Assembly: GCA_036365145.1 (NCBI GenBank)
Contig: JAEOAD010000052.1
Span: 14,569,501 to 14,633,500, forward strand
Source: Orientallactaga sibirica
Taxonomy: Eukaryota > Chordata > Mammalia > Rodentia > Dipodidae
Length of the DNA: 64,000 nt
Reading direction: 5' to 3'
Position numbers and translations under genes: made by a program. Each line of letters begins with the position of its first letter. The first letter of the stretch is position 1. The notes beneath the pieces were generated by a model. It had not been told where the DNA came from. It made no database searches and saw only the letters and a list, made by a program, of their open reading frames with translations. Below, in pieces: positions 1 through 10,545 of this stretch.

Positions 1-120
1 ATGCTCCACCCTTAAAGAGCATTAGGAAAATGCATGGTTACCCCCACAGTGCCAAGCCCAATAGAGGGAGGGGCAAACACTAGGGCCAGCAGTGGCAGGA
101 TGCTTCCTTCTCTCTATCAT

Positions 121-279
121 TTGTTTTTGTTTGTTTGTTTTTCAAGGTAGGGTCTCACTCTAGCTCGGGCTGACCTGGAATTCACCATGTAGTCTCAGGG
201 TGGCCTCGAACTCATGGTGATCCTCCTACCTCTGTCTCCCAAGAGCTGGAATTAAGGGCATGCACCACCACATCCAGCT
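121..279 (-). mobile_element. B1 SINE
   Basis: Reverse-complement 7SL-derived SINE. It has an oligo-T/(GTTT)n head, then the typical GGGTCTCACTCTAGC and GTAGTCTCAGGGTGGCCTCG blocks, and ends at the element's 5' end near ACCACATCCAGCT. Full length, mildly diverged. Confidence 0.9.
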
Positions 280-544
280 CTGTATCATTTTCAACTTCTC
301 TTCTCAAGCACGAGTCACCATTTTTGGGTGTAATGTTAGGTTTTCTTCCTAAGTCTGTGAGGCACTGTTTTCAGTGGAGTACTATCAGGAAGCCTGAACC
401 CCGGGGAAAGGGGGCTCACGCCTTGACTCCCTCTTTTGAGTGTGGGACTTCCACTGGGTTACTGAACCTTCCAGTCTCAGGGATGTCTGCATTAAAATGC
501 GTCAAAAATGCCCTCTTGAACCAGCCTGTATGCCCGTTAACAGA

Positions 545-955
545 GATGGATAAAGAAAATGGGGTGCATATGTGGAATGGAATTTTATACAGCCATAAAG
601 ACAGGTTAAATCATGACATTTGCAGGAAAATGAATGAAACTAGAGGTCATTATGTTAAAAAAGGTCAGCCAGAACTCAGAAAGATAAACACTTTGTTTTT
701 GTCATATGCAGATTTAAATCTCTCTCTCTCTCTGTAGGTTATGAAAGTGGAAAGGGGACCATGAGAACAGAGGAAGAGATCTTAAAGGAGGAAGAAAACT
801 GAGGAACACATGAGACATGCAAGCAGAAGAGGGGAGGCCATGTGCAGGAAGGAAGGGGTCCAGTGAGAGAGGGGAGATAAACAGGACAAAGAATAACAAC
901 ATACACGTATGAAAATGTCCAAATGAACCCATCACTTTGAATGCTTACTTAGAAA
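545..955 (+). mobile_element. old L1 3' end fragment
   Basis: Contains the L1 ORF2-end signature (GAATTTTATACAGCCATAAA, then a stretch close to GAAACTAGAGGTCATTATGT), followed by a purine-rich 3' UTR. It ends in a tail resembling rodent Lx elements (GTATGAAAATGTCC...). The reading frame is decayed. A B2-like SINE follows directly. Confidence 0.6.
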
Positions 956-964
956 ATTAATTTA

Positions 965-1180
965 GGGCTGGAGAGACGGCTCAGTAGTTAAAAGTCACCT
1001 GCTTGTAAAGTCAGCCTAGATTAGATTCTCCGGGACCCATATAAAGCCAGATGCACAAAGTGGAGCATGTGTCTGTAGTTTGCTTGCAGTGGCAGGAGGC
1101 CTTACTGCACCCATGCTCACGTTCTCTCTCTTTGCCTCTTTCTCTGTCTCTCTCTCTCTCTCAATAAATAAAAATAAAAT
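965..1180 (+). mobile_element. B2-like tRNA-derived SINE, short subtype
   Basis: The head GGGCTGGAGAGACGGCTCAG contains a pol III A-box-like segment. The body (AAAGCCAGATGCACAAAGTGG) is followed by (TC)n and an AATAAA-containing tail. The B-box region (TTAGATTCTCC) is diverged. Confidence 0.9.
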
Positions 1181-1518
1181 AATTTGAAAAGAAGAGCTTG
1201 CATGGTTCATGTTATTGCTTCTGGAAGACAGAGGGTCCCAGCGCTGTACAAACAGCCACAAGAAGCAGGCTTCGGTGCTGGGCTTGCTCAGGGAGCCCGG
1301 CCACAACGGTGTTTGGGAGAGATGTGCCACTGATCAGAGAATGTATTTTCTAAAGAATGGTTTGACAAAAAAGTCATTCCGATAACTCTAGCACAAGCAC
1401 CAAAAAAGAATGAAAATGTCATTGGGAAGGGATCACACATAAGAACTACGTGCTCTTTTCTTAACAAAGCCCCATGTCGTCATGAGCAGTTGGTAAACAG
1501 TTTAATGATAGAACTCAC

Positions 1519-1589
1519 GTGCCAAAGTGACTGAGGAAAGCAGCAATATACTCTCTTCTTTTGTGGTATCCTTGAATTACATACTGTAC
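1519..1589 (-). CDS. BABAM2: BABAM2 coding exon (residues 261-283)
   Basis: Read on the minus strand, this 71-bp exon starts after TTCCTGTTCCAG and ends in GGCAC before gtgagt, both canonical splice sites. It translates as [23 protein letters not shown] plus two bases of the next codon. This equals human BABAM2 residues 261-283 as I remember the protein. BABAM2 is a scaffold subunit of two K63-specific deubiquitinase assemblies built on BRCC3: the nuclear BRCA1-A complex (with ABRAXAS1, BABAM1, UIMC1), which acts at DNA breaks, and the cytoplasmic BRISC complex (with ABRAXAS2). The segment enters the C-terminal UEV-like domain, a ubiquitin-conjugating-enzyme fold without catalytic activity. 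The phase follows directly from the exon at 5994-6093 (Lys then Val). An old L1 begins about 45 bp upstream of its acceptor. No frameshift or stop is present, so it looks like part of the functional gene and not a processed copy. Confidence 0.96.
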
Positions 1590-1634
1590 CTGGAACAGGA
1601 ACCCGAAGCAGAGACTTAGTGTAGAGTAATTTTA

Positions 1635-1975
1635 AATGTTTAATTGTGAAAAACGTCAATGATTCAGGGAAACAGCAAGAACAGTAAAACAAACACCCAT
1701 CTTCCCAGCACCATACTCAAGAACTATCGCCACTTGCCTAGCTGCTCCATCCAGACATCTCCTTCCCTACCTATCAATCAATTGTTGAAACATTTCAAAG
1801 GAGATTAGAGACAACCTGACAGTTCACCCTCAATACAGTATGCAACTCCAAAAATTTAAACATTCTCTTTTAAACTATAAATGCCATTATCATGTCCAAC
1901 AGATTTAGCAATACTTCTGATATAATGTAGGACTCTGTCAATATTCAAACACCCTCCATTGTCCTCAAAACATGA
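1635..1975 (-). mobile_element. old L1M-type 3' UTR fragment
   Basis: The plus strand reads as the reverse complement of an L1M 3' region: ATTGTGAAAAACGTC, then CACCCATCTTCCCAGCACC, ending in ATTCAAACACCCTCC ATTGTCC. This matches the remembered layout of ancient L1 ends. It lies just upstream of the acceptor of the 1519-1589 exon. Confidence 0.55.
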
Positions 1976-2525
1976 CTTCAAATACATTATAGAAGAAGGG
2001 GAGGAAAGGATGTTAAGAGTTAAAAGGTGGGGAGGGGTACTTCGGGACACTATATCCTGTCCATTACCTCCACAGGACCTGTACAGTACTGAGCCATCGA
2101 CATTTCACGTGGATGACGAATGGCAAAAAAGACCCACAACAGCAACACAGCAGAGGAAAGAAGAGGTTCCGTGGAATGGGCGGGGCCCAAAAAGAAAGCA
2201 GGGGAGAGGATTATCATCAAATTACAATATATTCTTGTATGAAAATTCCCAATAAAAAACAGATATACTGTCTCTTAAAATCCTTCAGTCTATAATAGGA
2301 CCTCCTTGTGTACATGTATACATGAATGACACTGATTCAAAGACATTAGGCTCATTATCCTGGAGTGTATTACTTCTCCAGTTATTTTCTTTCTTTTTTC
2401 CCTTCACCTCCTGTATTTCCTATAAATTGGGAACTGGAGCTAAAAGTGTGCTAGATTCAGGTTAAAGGGTTTTTAGCAAGAAATCTTCTTAGGTAGTGCT
2501 GAAATTCATTACTTGGATAGGGTGA

Positions 2526-2869
2526 TGTGGTGGTTTGAAGGAGATGTCCCCCCAAAACTCCTGTGTTCTGAAAGCTTGGTTCCCAGCTGATGGCAACTGG
2601 GGAGATAGAGCTTTGCTGGAGGAGGTGTGTTGCTGGCGGAAGGCTTAGGTGTGTTATAGCCAGCTCTCCTTTGCTAGAGTTCAGCTCACTCTCCTGCCAC
2701 TGCTTTCCACCTGCTGTGGCAGAGGTGATGTCCAGCCTCTGCTCATGCCGTGCTTTCCCTGCCTTCATGAAGCTGCCCTTAGATACTATAGGCAAATATA
2801 AAAACTTCCCTCCCATCAGCTGCTTTTGATCAGGTGTCTTGTCCCAGCAACGCGAAGCTAACTACAACA
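2526..2869 (+). mobile_element. solo MaLR LTR, ORR1-like
   Basis: 344-bp LTR starting TGTGGTGGTTTG and ending CTAACTACAACA, so it has TG...CA termini. It is flanked by a perfect 5-bp target duplication GGTGA at 2521-2525 and 2870-2874. The internal order (GGAGGAGGTGTGTTGCTGG, then CTGCCATGCT-like blocks) fits rodent ORR1. It is non-coding; no internal region or second LTR is present. Confidence 0.8.
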
Positions 2870-3294
2870 GGTGAGGATAGGCAGGTCATTCCACTGGAAA
2901 AGAGTGGTCTCCTTTGACACAGTGCCTATATACTGTGTGCTTGAGCCCCCCCACCCGTCCCACAGTGAGTAATCTATAGATTATGCCTCATGAAGCATGT
3001 GAGGAAAAAAAATTCCCCATCACATTCACTTAATGGTTTTAATACTGGTTGGGAGATTCTTGTCTGGATCAATTATTCATTTTGCATTTTTCAGCTGACA
3101 TTCTTGATAAAGAGATTACATTCATCATGTGAGGTTTTGTGGATATCTTAAACTCCTGTTGAAAAGGTAAGGTGATGCTTAATTCTTTAAAAGAACCCTA
3201 ATATTGATAAGTATTACATACAGATTTTACTTTTACCTTTTCTATATCCTTTCTATCACCAAATAATAGTTTTGATTAAAAAATTATGAACTTA

Positions 3295-3488
3295 TGCTGG
3301 AGAAATGGCTCAGCAGTTAAGGCGACTGCCTCCAAAGCCTAATCACCTGGGTTTGATTCCCCAGTACCCATGTAAAGCCAGATGCACAAAGTGGCACACA
3401 CATCTGGAGTTCATCTGCAGTGGCTAAAGGCCCTGTGTGTCCATTCTCTCCTTCTTTCTCTCTCTGCTTGCCAATAAATAAATAAAAG
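3295..3488 (+). mobile_element. B2-like tRNA-derived SINE, short subtype
   Basis: GCTGGAGAAATGGCTCAGCA head, B-box-like GGGTTTGATTCC, and a (AATA)n tail. It is flanked by a target duplication, AAATTATGAACTTA upstream and AAATTATGGACTCATTA downstream, which places both ends well. Confidence 0.92.
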
Positions 3489-3499
3489 TATTTTTAAAT

Positions 3500-5090
3500 T
3501 ATGGACTCATTATGTAGACATCTGAAAGCTAGTCATTTATGCAACAGCTTTCTCCATGAACACACATAGAAGCACATTACATGCAGGGTCCTCACCAGGG
3601 CTGAAACGCACAGTGAGGAAAAAGGAGCCTACATCATTTACATGGCTGTAGCCATATAGTGTTACCGTGGCTAGCAGAGGCTCAAGATGAAGTGCTTGAA
3701 AGAACCTTGACACGATTGGTACTGGTAGTTGTGTTGTACCTTTGAACAGCTAAATGATTCTATTTCTGTAACAGGGGTTGATATTAATTCATGAAACAGT
3801 GCTTATTCTGCAGGCTTCATGCAGGATCAGAAATGTTATTCTCAGAAAAGAGAAACAGATGATAAGTTTGCTTAAGTGGCTTTGTTTAAAAAAGGGATGA
3901 AAACAGTTCTGTGTACTTGATTTTAAAAACAGAAAAGCATTTTAACAGAAACCCACAACAAAACTGGCTACAAAGATAGATTCCAATGTAATTATGGAAA
4001 TTCATTTGAAGAGATTGTTCCCAAAAGCAGACCATACTGTCCTCATTTTGAGCAAACAGGAACATTAATTTTAAAGACAAGTAAAATTAATGACAGGGAA
4101 CCAGATAAGAAAAGTGAGCTGATTCTTACATTTCTGAGAAAACAATATTTCAATTTTTTGAGGAAGATGATAGCTAGAAATTAATCCCAATTGGAGAGCT
4201 TTAAAAGGATTTTCTTCTTAGTTCTAGAAGACCCAATTTGCATTTTTCTCTATAATCTGGGACACAGATTTGAAGGGGATACAAAGCCCCAGAATATATG
4301 TAACTCCTGCTCTGGGCTCCCTCTTGGAGGAGGGCAGTAGCTTAGGGATTTGGTGTCGGGAGAAACCGGTGCTCTGTGTCAGCTATATGCCCTGGAATCC
4401 AGGCTCACATGCTGCAGACCTGCCAAGTTTCAGTTTCTTTGACATTTGATAAATAAATAATACTGAAGCCTTTGAAATATTATGGTACTTTAAAAATATG
4501 TCCTATATAGAGATGAGCTCTTTTTTAAATGCAAGAGACCAACAAAAGATCTATTTTCCCAGTCAATATGAACGAGTCAAAAGGAGCAAAGAAAATAGCA
4601 CTTTGTCAATTAAACAAACTGAGTCACAGTCCATGCGGGAGAGGAAAGAGAGGCAGGGTCATTAGTGAATAAACAGCTCCAGTTTTCTGCTAAGCATGCT
4701 GGCTAACATTCATAAGCATATTCTCACTCTCTTTGGAAGAATCTGACAACATAATCACATGAAACTCAGCTGCTTGTTCATGAATAAATAGTTATGAGAA
4801 AATTTCATGTAACTTGAGATGAGTGCGTTGAACACTAGCTGACCTGGCATTCTTGTCCCTGCGAGCAAGACTTTGGTCAAGTGCTCCCAGACATGACAAG
4901 AAGAACCAGGGACTGATGATTAACAGGTGAGATACAGATAGGCGGAAACAAATAAAGGCAGTTGTATAGCATTGTTCTGACATCAAACGGTGGCAAACAC
5001 GTGTTTAGACACATGTATGCACCAGATAACTGGGAAGGAGGGGTCACCAATGTGAAACCACAAGAAGGTGCTACACAGCAAAAACTTAGG
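3500..5090. other. unique intron sequence
   Basis: AT-rich sequence with no recognisable gene, splice-bounded exon or repeat. All short open frames lack codon-like character. Confidence 0.6.
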
Positions 5091-5095
5091 GATGG

Positions 5096-5258
5096 GGCTG
5101 GGAAAATGGCTCAGCGGCTACCCAGGTTCAAGTCCCAAGTGCCCACGCAAGGCCAGATGCACAAAGTGGCACATGTATCTGGAGTCTGCAATGGTAAAAA
5201 TCCCTGGTTTACCCATACCGCCCCTCTCTGCTTGCCAATAAATAAATAAGTAAATAAT
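5096..5258 (+). mobile_element. B2-like SINE with internal deletion
   Basis: The head joins directly to CCCAGGTTCAAGTCCC, so about 25 bp between the A-box and B-box are missing. The rest (GCCAGATGCACAAAGTGGC, CTTGCCAATAAATAAATAAG) is typical. Confidence 0.85.
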
Positions 5259-5285
5259 TTTTTTTTTATTCTAGAAAGAGATGAA

Positions 5286-5600
5286 GGAGCTGGGGAGATG
5301 GCTCAGTGCACAGAGCACCCACAGCACAAGTGTGACAACCTGAGTTTGGAGCTCTGGCATGCGTGGAAAGGCTGGGTGGGTGTGACGGCTTGCCTATGAC
5401 CCCAGCACTTGGGAGGTAGAGCCTGAGGCGCCCGGGAGCAAGCTGGCTAGCTGTACTCGTCAACTTAGCAAGCTCTGGGTTCAAGTGAGAGACGCCGTTT
5501 CAGTAGATAAAGGTGAAGAAGAACCTCAGTGTACACACATGCATGTGCATCCACCTGCACCCTCCACAAGTGTGCACATACCACATACATAATATGCAAA
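5286..5600 (+). mobile_element. B4-type SINE (ID head plus B1-like body)
   Basis: ID-like head GCTGGGGAGATGGCTCAGTG, then a B1-related middle (CCCCAGCACTTGGGAGGTAG), and a CA/TG-rich 3' region (TGCATGTGCATCCACCTGCA). This layout is typical of rodent B4A. Confidence 0.7.
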
Positions 5601-5710
5601 ACAGCAAGGTGATTTAAATCTCCGGATATGATGGGAAGAGATGAAGATAAGGCTGGTACAGAAGCTCAAGATCCTTAGCAAAAGAAAAGGAAGGGAAGAC
5701 AAACAATAGT

Positions 5711-5820
5711 GGGATCGCTGAGTTCAAGGCCACCCTGAGACTACATAGTTAATTCCAGGACAGCCTGGACCAGAGTGAGACCCTACCTCGAAAAACCAAA
5801 AAAAAAAAAAAAAAAAAAGA
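5711..5820 (+). mobile_element. 5'-truncated B1 SINE
   Basis: Starts at GCTGAGTTCAAGGCCACC in mid-element and continues through GACTACATAGTTAATTCC to a 20-base poly-A tail at 5799-5818. Confidence 0.85.
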
Positions 5821-5993
5821 ATAGTGGGAGAACTAGGTGAGAAGTAATTCAAAGCAGGCAAGGCAGATGTTTTGTGGAGGCTGAAAGTAAGAAGATGGTG
5901 TGAGGTAGCTGGTGCTTGCACCGCGATTCTAGGGCTGTGCTCTAGTGGAGGGAGGACTCTCGCGTGACACAGGGTTAGGGGACTGGCTCTTAC

Positions 5994-6093
5994 CTTGTTG
6001 GTGAGTAGGTGGCACACTTGAGGAACGTAATCAATGAGACAGCCTCCTCCTGGAAATGCGGGGATGTGCAGAGCTGAGGAGCCTCCAAGAGCA
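5994..6093 (-). CDS. BABAM2: BABAM2 coding exon (residues 228-260)
   Basis: This 100-bp minus-strand exon is preceded by an excellent acceptor (CTGTCCTCTTCTTTCAG) and followed by an excellent donor (AAG then gtaagag). After one base completing a split codon it encodes 33 residues, [17 protein letters not shown] followed by [16 protein letters not shown]. These are identical to human BABAM2 228-260 as remembered. The segment links the N- and C-terminal UEV-like domains of this BRCC3-complex scaffold. The split first codon is completed by T and expects CA from the previous exon (His227). The end is phase 0 and joins Val261 of the exon at 1519-1589. The preceding exon (ending ...LSPRIEH) was searched for on the minus strand up to 64000 and not seen, so the upstream intron exceeds 57 kb. 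This agrees with BABAM2 being a very long gene in mammals. Confidence 0.97.
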
Positions 6094-6390
6094 CTGAAAG
6101 AAGAGGACAGGGAAGCGGTGTCAGGGCTGATGTACCCCAGGACGCAGCCATTCGGCATCTCTCGCCAAATCCCAGCCTCCAGCCGCCTTGGATTAATAGT
6201 GATAGGAATACGGGCTTCACTTGATGGTTGAGTTTCTGTGTTTTGAGTTCCTTTTGTTACATTAGCATGCCACACAGGTGTACAAACTGGCCATTTCTGA
6301 TTGCCACGGGCAGAAGTCTCACCAACATTAGTGGGCTTGTAGGGATTGTTCAAACCTACTTTGATACTCTTCATTGTGCCCAAGTCACTC
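6094..6390 (-). other. open intronic stretch upstream of BABAM2 exon
   Basis: 297 nt (99 codons) immediately 5' of the exon at 5994-6093, with no stop codon in the BABAM2 frame. At 6391-6393 there is a plausible acceptor (TTATCTTTGTGCAG then GAGTGAC) with the same phase as the known exon. It may be a longer alternative exon or may be chance; the translated residues are not recognised. Confidence 0.25.
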
Positions 6391-6431
6391 CTGCACAAAG
6401 ATAAATGATCTATTAAAAACCTGACCTGCAC

Positions 6432-7660
6432 ACAATGACTTGAAGAGACTGCTTCTACAGTTCATCGGCCGTGTAACCCTGGACTCTAGAAGGTATACCA
6501 GAGAACAAACAAGAGGGTGCAGTCAGTAGTCACTGATCTAGCCAATAAGACAGTGTTCTTGAGGAACAGTTTCCAGAACCTGCACATGGGGGAGGTTTTT
6601 CCCATTGAAATCAGTCAACATGTAATTATTTAGAAGAATTTCTTCAGAACTTTATAGCACACATTTCATTTATCATCTTTCATTTTTCCTTTTGCCCTCA
6701 TTTGTTTTTATTTTAATATTACTTTAATGTATATATTTCTATAAGTCCCTTAAAATGTCATTGTAATATGCTGAGATATAGAACAAAAGACCCTAAAATC
6801 CCTGAATCCTGTGATTATTACTGTCCGAGTCCTCCCTACCCAAAGCTGCAAAATTGTAAATGAAGGACAAGGATGTTGCGATAATGCCTGAGACTCATTT
6901 CTACTGAGCGAAGATGGGACTCAGTGCAGAGATCACGATACAGGGAGCACGCCTCACTCCACACCAAGCTCCACTAACTAACTGCAAATTTCTGAAATAA
7001 AGCTTTCTGGTAAAAATGAATTTTATGTTTGCTTACAGAACTAAAAAATTGCAGCAAACAAACAAGAGAAGAAGCGCCCGTGAAGAAGTCACGGAGTGGA
7101 GACAGTCACCGTGGCTTTCTTTCACTCTGGTGACACCCGAGAGCCCCACAAGTCACCTGCGCCCCGCAACGCGCGGGGTCCGGAGGACCGTCACTTCCTT
7201 TCATTTCGCCTGGCATAGATGCCGGGTTAGATGCAACCTAAGCTCCAAGGAAGGCTAGAAAAATTCCCATGACATCCTGAGAATTGGAGGCCAGGGTTTT
7301 GTTTTCTCTTCCGTATGAACAACCTCCATAGAAGGCACACACTTTGCCAGAATGAGCTAATGATTCCATCAGGAAGGAAAACTGACCAAAAAGAATGTTC
7401 TAGAGGATAATAAACAAGAGCCCAATATGTGTACACTGTGGTTACTGATTAAGTATCTGTATAACATCAACAATGCCAAGATATAAATTACTCAGAGCTT
7501 ACTTAGAGAAATAATTCTTGACATTATACAATTCCAAAAATTAAAATGATTTGGACAGTTCCCTAGAATTGATTGCAATGGCCTTTGACTTGCATAACAT
7601 ATTGTAAGTCTTTAATCACTCATTAAATTGCATACAAAGAAGGAAAAAAGTCTGCAGGCA
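6432..7660. other. unique intron with one GC/CpG-rich patch
   Basis: No gene or repeat recognised. 7075-7215 is locally CpG-rich, unlike its AT-rich surroundings, and includes the paired palindromes at 7162-7189. Confidence 0.5.
7162..7189. other. two overlapping GC-rich inverted repeats
   Basis: CCCCGC...GCGGGG (7162-7167 with 7173-7178) overlaps GGTCC...GGACC (7177-7181 with 7185-7189). Each could form a short hairpin. The patch is CpG-dense; its function is unknown. Confidence 0.5.
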
Positions 7661-7678
7661 ACCCTCGCAACTTAAGTC

Positions 7679-7765
7679 AAGTTCTTCCTCCCTCCTTCCC
7701 TCTCTCTTTCCCTCCTTCCTTTTCTCTCTTCCTCCTTCTCTTTCTTCCTCTCATTTTTCTCTGTC
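7679..7765. repeat. polypyrimidine (CT-rich) tract
   Basis: About 85 bases of nearly pure C/T on the plus strand, such as CCCTCCTTCC and CTCTTCCTCC. It is low complexity and not attached to a SINE. Confidence 0.85.
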
Positions 7766-7924
7766 CTTCTCACTCTCTGAACTGTGTCATCCTGAAATAC
7801 AGCCACGAGACAAAAATAACCTATAATAGTGGAAAGAAACACAAGCGTAAAGAAATACAAATCTCAGCGACTTACATCCAAGCCCATGTTTCTGTGCTCT
7901 GCTTGTCTGATTAAGAACTAACAC

Positions 7925-8075
7925 TTGTTAATATCAACTCCATCACATTACCTAATTTGTAAGTCACTGAGATGGGAATTAACATTGTAACTTTGCAGGT
8001 GAAGAAATCAAGGTTAGAGGGCACAGGAAATTACCTCAGGTTCATATAACTAGCCACTGGTCAGGCCACTGCAAG
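7925..8075 (-). mobile_element. MIR-like SINE fragment
   Basis: Reverse MIR layout: CATTACCTAATTTGTAAGTC, then GGTGAAGAAATCAAGGTTAG, then AACTAGCCACTGGTCAGGCC. This corresponds to the conserved core and flank of MIR, highly diverged. Confidence 0.5.
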
Positions 8076-10038
8076 GTTTGCAAAGGGTTTGCAAGCTGGC
8101 AAGAGTGTGTGCCTGTCTATGAGATTTAGCTTCCCTGAGAGGAGGAGGAATTGAATCACAAAAGGGTACACAGCTGGGAAAAAATAGCCGCTGTGGCTTC
8201 CTCAGGCCCACTGGGTCAGGATGCTGGCGAGGGGAAAAGGCTCGCTGAGGCCCCCGGACCACAGTGAAAGCAGCCCTGACGATGCGTGACTTGTTTTCCT
8301 TTGTGCTTCTCACAGTGGAGCAAGCAGCCCTCTTCCATGGTTCAAGCCTCAGCACCTACCCATGCCTCTCAGCAACCAGAGTCACCTGACTGACTTAGCA
8401 CACTGTGTAGTGTGTCGGTCAAGCCGCAACACGTAAAGCAATTCAAGGGCTAGGAAAGCCAGCTTTAAATGAGATTATTTGTTAAAGATGCTTATTTCAC
8501 CCTTGGTTTAACTTAGTACGTTCTAAACTTGCTAGGGTACAGAAACCCAACTTCCAGTCTCACACACTGGATCCACGTGTGAATACCCACCTCCTTGGTA
8601 AGTGTTTAACAGGCCTGTTTTAGCCTGAGTGCTGCCCTGATCATGTAAGTAAACAGTCAAGTGCTACGAAAAACGAGCCCTATTTTATCTTCAAAGGATG
8701 GAAGGTAGAGGTACAGCCTTGTGATCTCAGATCATCTAATACTGATGAACCAAACAGTATTGAGCTGAGCATGCACACAGCACACTCGTCCAGGGCTTGC
8801 TTGGCTGGCTATTCCAGGAATGCAGGCTGGCAGGGCAGGTGGCTGGACTGACTAAACTCCTCTAGACGGCTGTGCTGCGGCTGGGGCCGGGCTGGGCAGG
8901 GGACCAACAGTGAGTGTGCCGCTGCTTCTGATCTCTAGTGTGGAGCAGAGCGGGGAGGCAGGGCAACAAGGTGAGGAGAAGTAGTGGTGACCCAGGGCCT
9001 CGGGCTGAACTGGAGGGAAGGGTGAAAGGGCTGCTCTGACGAGAAAGCATCTTCTACTTCGTCATGGACTAAAATGAAACATGAATTCTTAGACATGAAA
9101 CTAAATCGGTTCATATAAATTAGAAGGCCAGAGTCTGAAAATCTTTTTCACCAATGAGATTAGTTAAATAGACTAAAAAGCACTTCCAGCTCTGTCTCCC
9201 TGGCTCTAAAAGAGAATCATGGAATTGTCTCTTTTGAAGGTATTACTAAATTCTTCTCCATGCAAATGAAGCTAATAGAGCCCTTTGTGATCCTTGCTTC
9301 GTGTCTCTAATATTAAAGATGTGTCTTGGCTAAAAGTGTAACAATATAAAGGAATTGTTTTGACATGGAAAAATGCAAGGAGTCGGTCTAAAAGCCTGAT
9401 TTGGGACAATGGAGTATGACATTGACCCATCATGAAGCAGCACCCCTCCCCTCAGTTAAAATGAGAAAGAATTCCTTAGCCTGGAGAAAGCCTGCTCAGG
9501 ATTCGTAACCACCATTCTTGCTTCTGTCAAATTCTTTTGATTCAACTTTCTCATCAGTGCAGTGAGACCACACTATTTTCAAAACAGACCATTCTGAAAG
9601 CACTGAAAGGGTTAGAGTAACAGTAGGAGCTATACTGACATGAAAACACACCAAGAACTTCAAAAGTCACTTGATTCTAGAATGTTCTAGTTTGACTGTT
9701 TAGTACATAAGGGCCAGTACAGGGCTCTTGCGGACACTTAGGACAGCCTCATCACCCTGATCGTGTCCTTGACTGGTGTTCTGAGGGGCAGGAAATTGAC
9801 GGAGCTGCCTGCTTCACAGTTATGATTCAGGGAGTATGAAGGCCGCTGCATAGAAATGGGGAACTTCTAGGACAGTACATAGAGACAGGCTGTCTCCAGC
9901 TCTAAGCAAATGGAAAGGGGGAGGGTTGGAGCTGAATCTGATCCAGTTCAACAAACGTCAACTTTTCTGAGTATGTGATCAGGATACCGTAAGTCTCTCT
10001 GAGGTGGAGGAATGCCAGGGACCTCAAGAACCTGGGCG
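8076..10038. other. unique intron sequence
   Basis: No coding exon, RNA gene or transposon recognised. 8860-9050 is GC-richer, but its open frame has no protein-like features. Confidence 0.55.
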
Positions 10039-10142
10039 CTCTATGATATCAGCATATGTGTTCACTCTATGATATCAGCATATGTGTTCACTCTATGATA
10101 TCAGCATATGTGTTCACTCTATGATATCAGCATATGTGTTCT
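10039..10142. repeat. 26-bp minisatellite, four copies
   Basis: Four almost identical direct copies of a 26-bp unit starting CTCTATGATATCAGCATATG at 10039, 10065, 10091 and 10117. The unit carries the two 6-bp palindromes GATATC and CATATG. Confidence 0.95.
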
Positions 10143-10392
10143 GCGGTTTGCCAGGGCACTCGGTACAACCACACAAGTCACTGTCACTTACTTTAAGAGG
10201 AACCATTTTGCCAGGCACCCCCTCCATGATCTCTAAATGTCACACCAACCCTTCTGAGTACATCTACTTAGCTAAAGTGACGGGTAGTGCAATGCAGAGT
10301 TGAGCTTGAACCAGGTCTTTGTTTCAAAGGCTGTGTCCTTTTTCATTAGGATTGTTTACAGAAAGAGAGTGTCCAGTGTTTTCAAGACTGCT

Positions 10393-10545
10393 TTCTAACC
10401 TGGGAGAGTGGTACATACCTGTAGCCCTAGTACATGGAAGGCTGAGGCAGAAGGATTGCTACAATTTGAGGTCACCGGGGGACAGACACAGTGTAAGATC
10501 CTGTCTCAAAAGACACACCCGCTCAAAAAAAAAAAAAAAAAAAAA
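10393..10545 (+). mobile_element. diverged B1 SINE
   Basis: GTGGTACATACCTGTAGCCC, then AGGCTGAGGCAGAAGGATTG, AGATCCTGTCTCAAAA and a poly-A tail of about 19 bases (10526-10544). More diverged than the B1 subtype that carries CACCCTGAGACTACATAG. Confidence 0.75.

Larger units (their letters stand above)
1..1518 (-). other. BABAM2: BABAM2 intron, 5' part
   Basis: Minus-strand sequence following the donor of the exon at 1519-1589. It holds a B1, an old L1 end and a tRNA-derived SINE. The next BABAM2 exon, expected to continue from residue 284, was looked for by reverse-strand translation and not seen, so it lies beyond base 1. Positions 280-544 and 1181-1518 show nothing recognisable. Confidence 0.85.
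1590..5993 (-). other. BABAM2: BABAM2 intron, complete (4404 bp)
   Basis: On the minus strand it begins gtaagagcc (donor at 5993) and ends ttcctgttccag (acceptor at 1590). It contains an L1M fragment, a solo ORR1-like LTR, two tRNA-derived SINEs, a B4-type SINE and a truncated B1. The presence of an intron between the two exon segments excludes a retrocopy. Confidence 0.95.

Noticed and set aside
324..737. 137-codon plus-strand frame
   Set aside because: Its second half is a decayed L1 end and it has no known domain.
5724..6431. 235-codon minus-strand open frame as an independent gene
   Set aside because: It merely spans a BABAM2 exon and both flanking introns, and its end runs into a B1 poly-A tract. 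Only 5994-6093 is supported as coding.
7075..7215. CpG island promoter
   Set aside because: Far too short (about 140 bp) and no transcription-start features nearby.
10082..10303. Repetitive small protein encoded by the 26-bp array
   Set aside because: The repeated residues come from the minisatellite; 26 is not a multiple of 3, so the frame shifts each unit.
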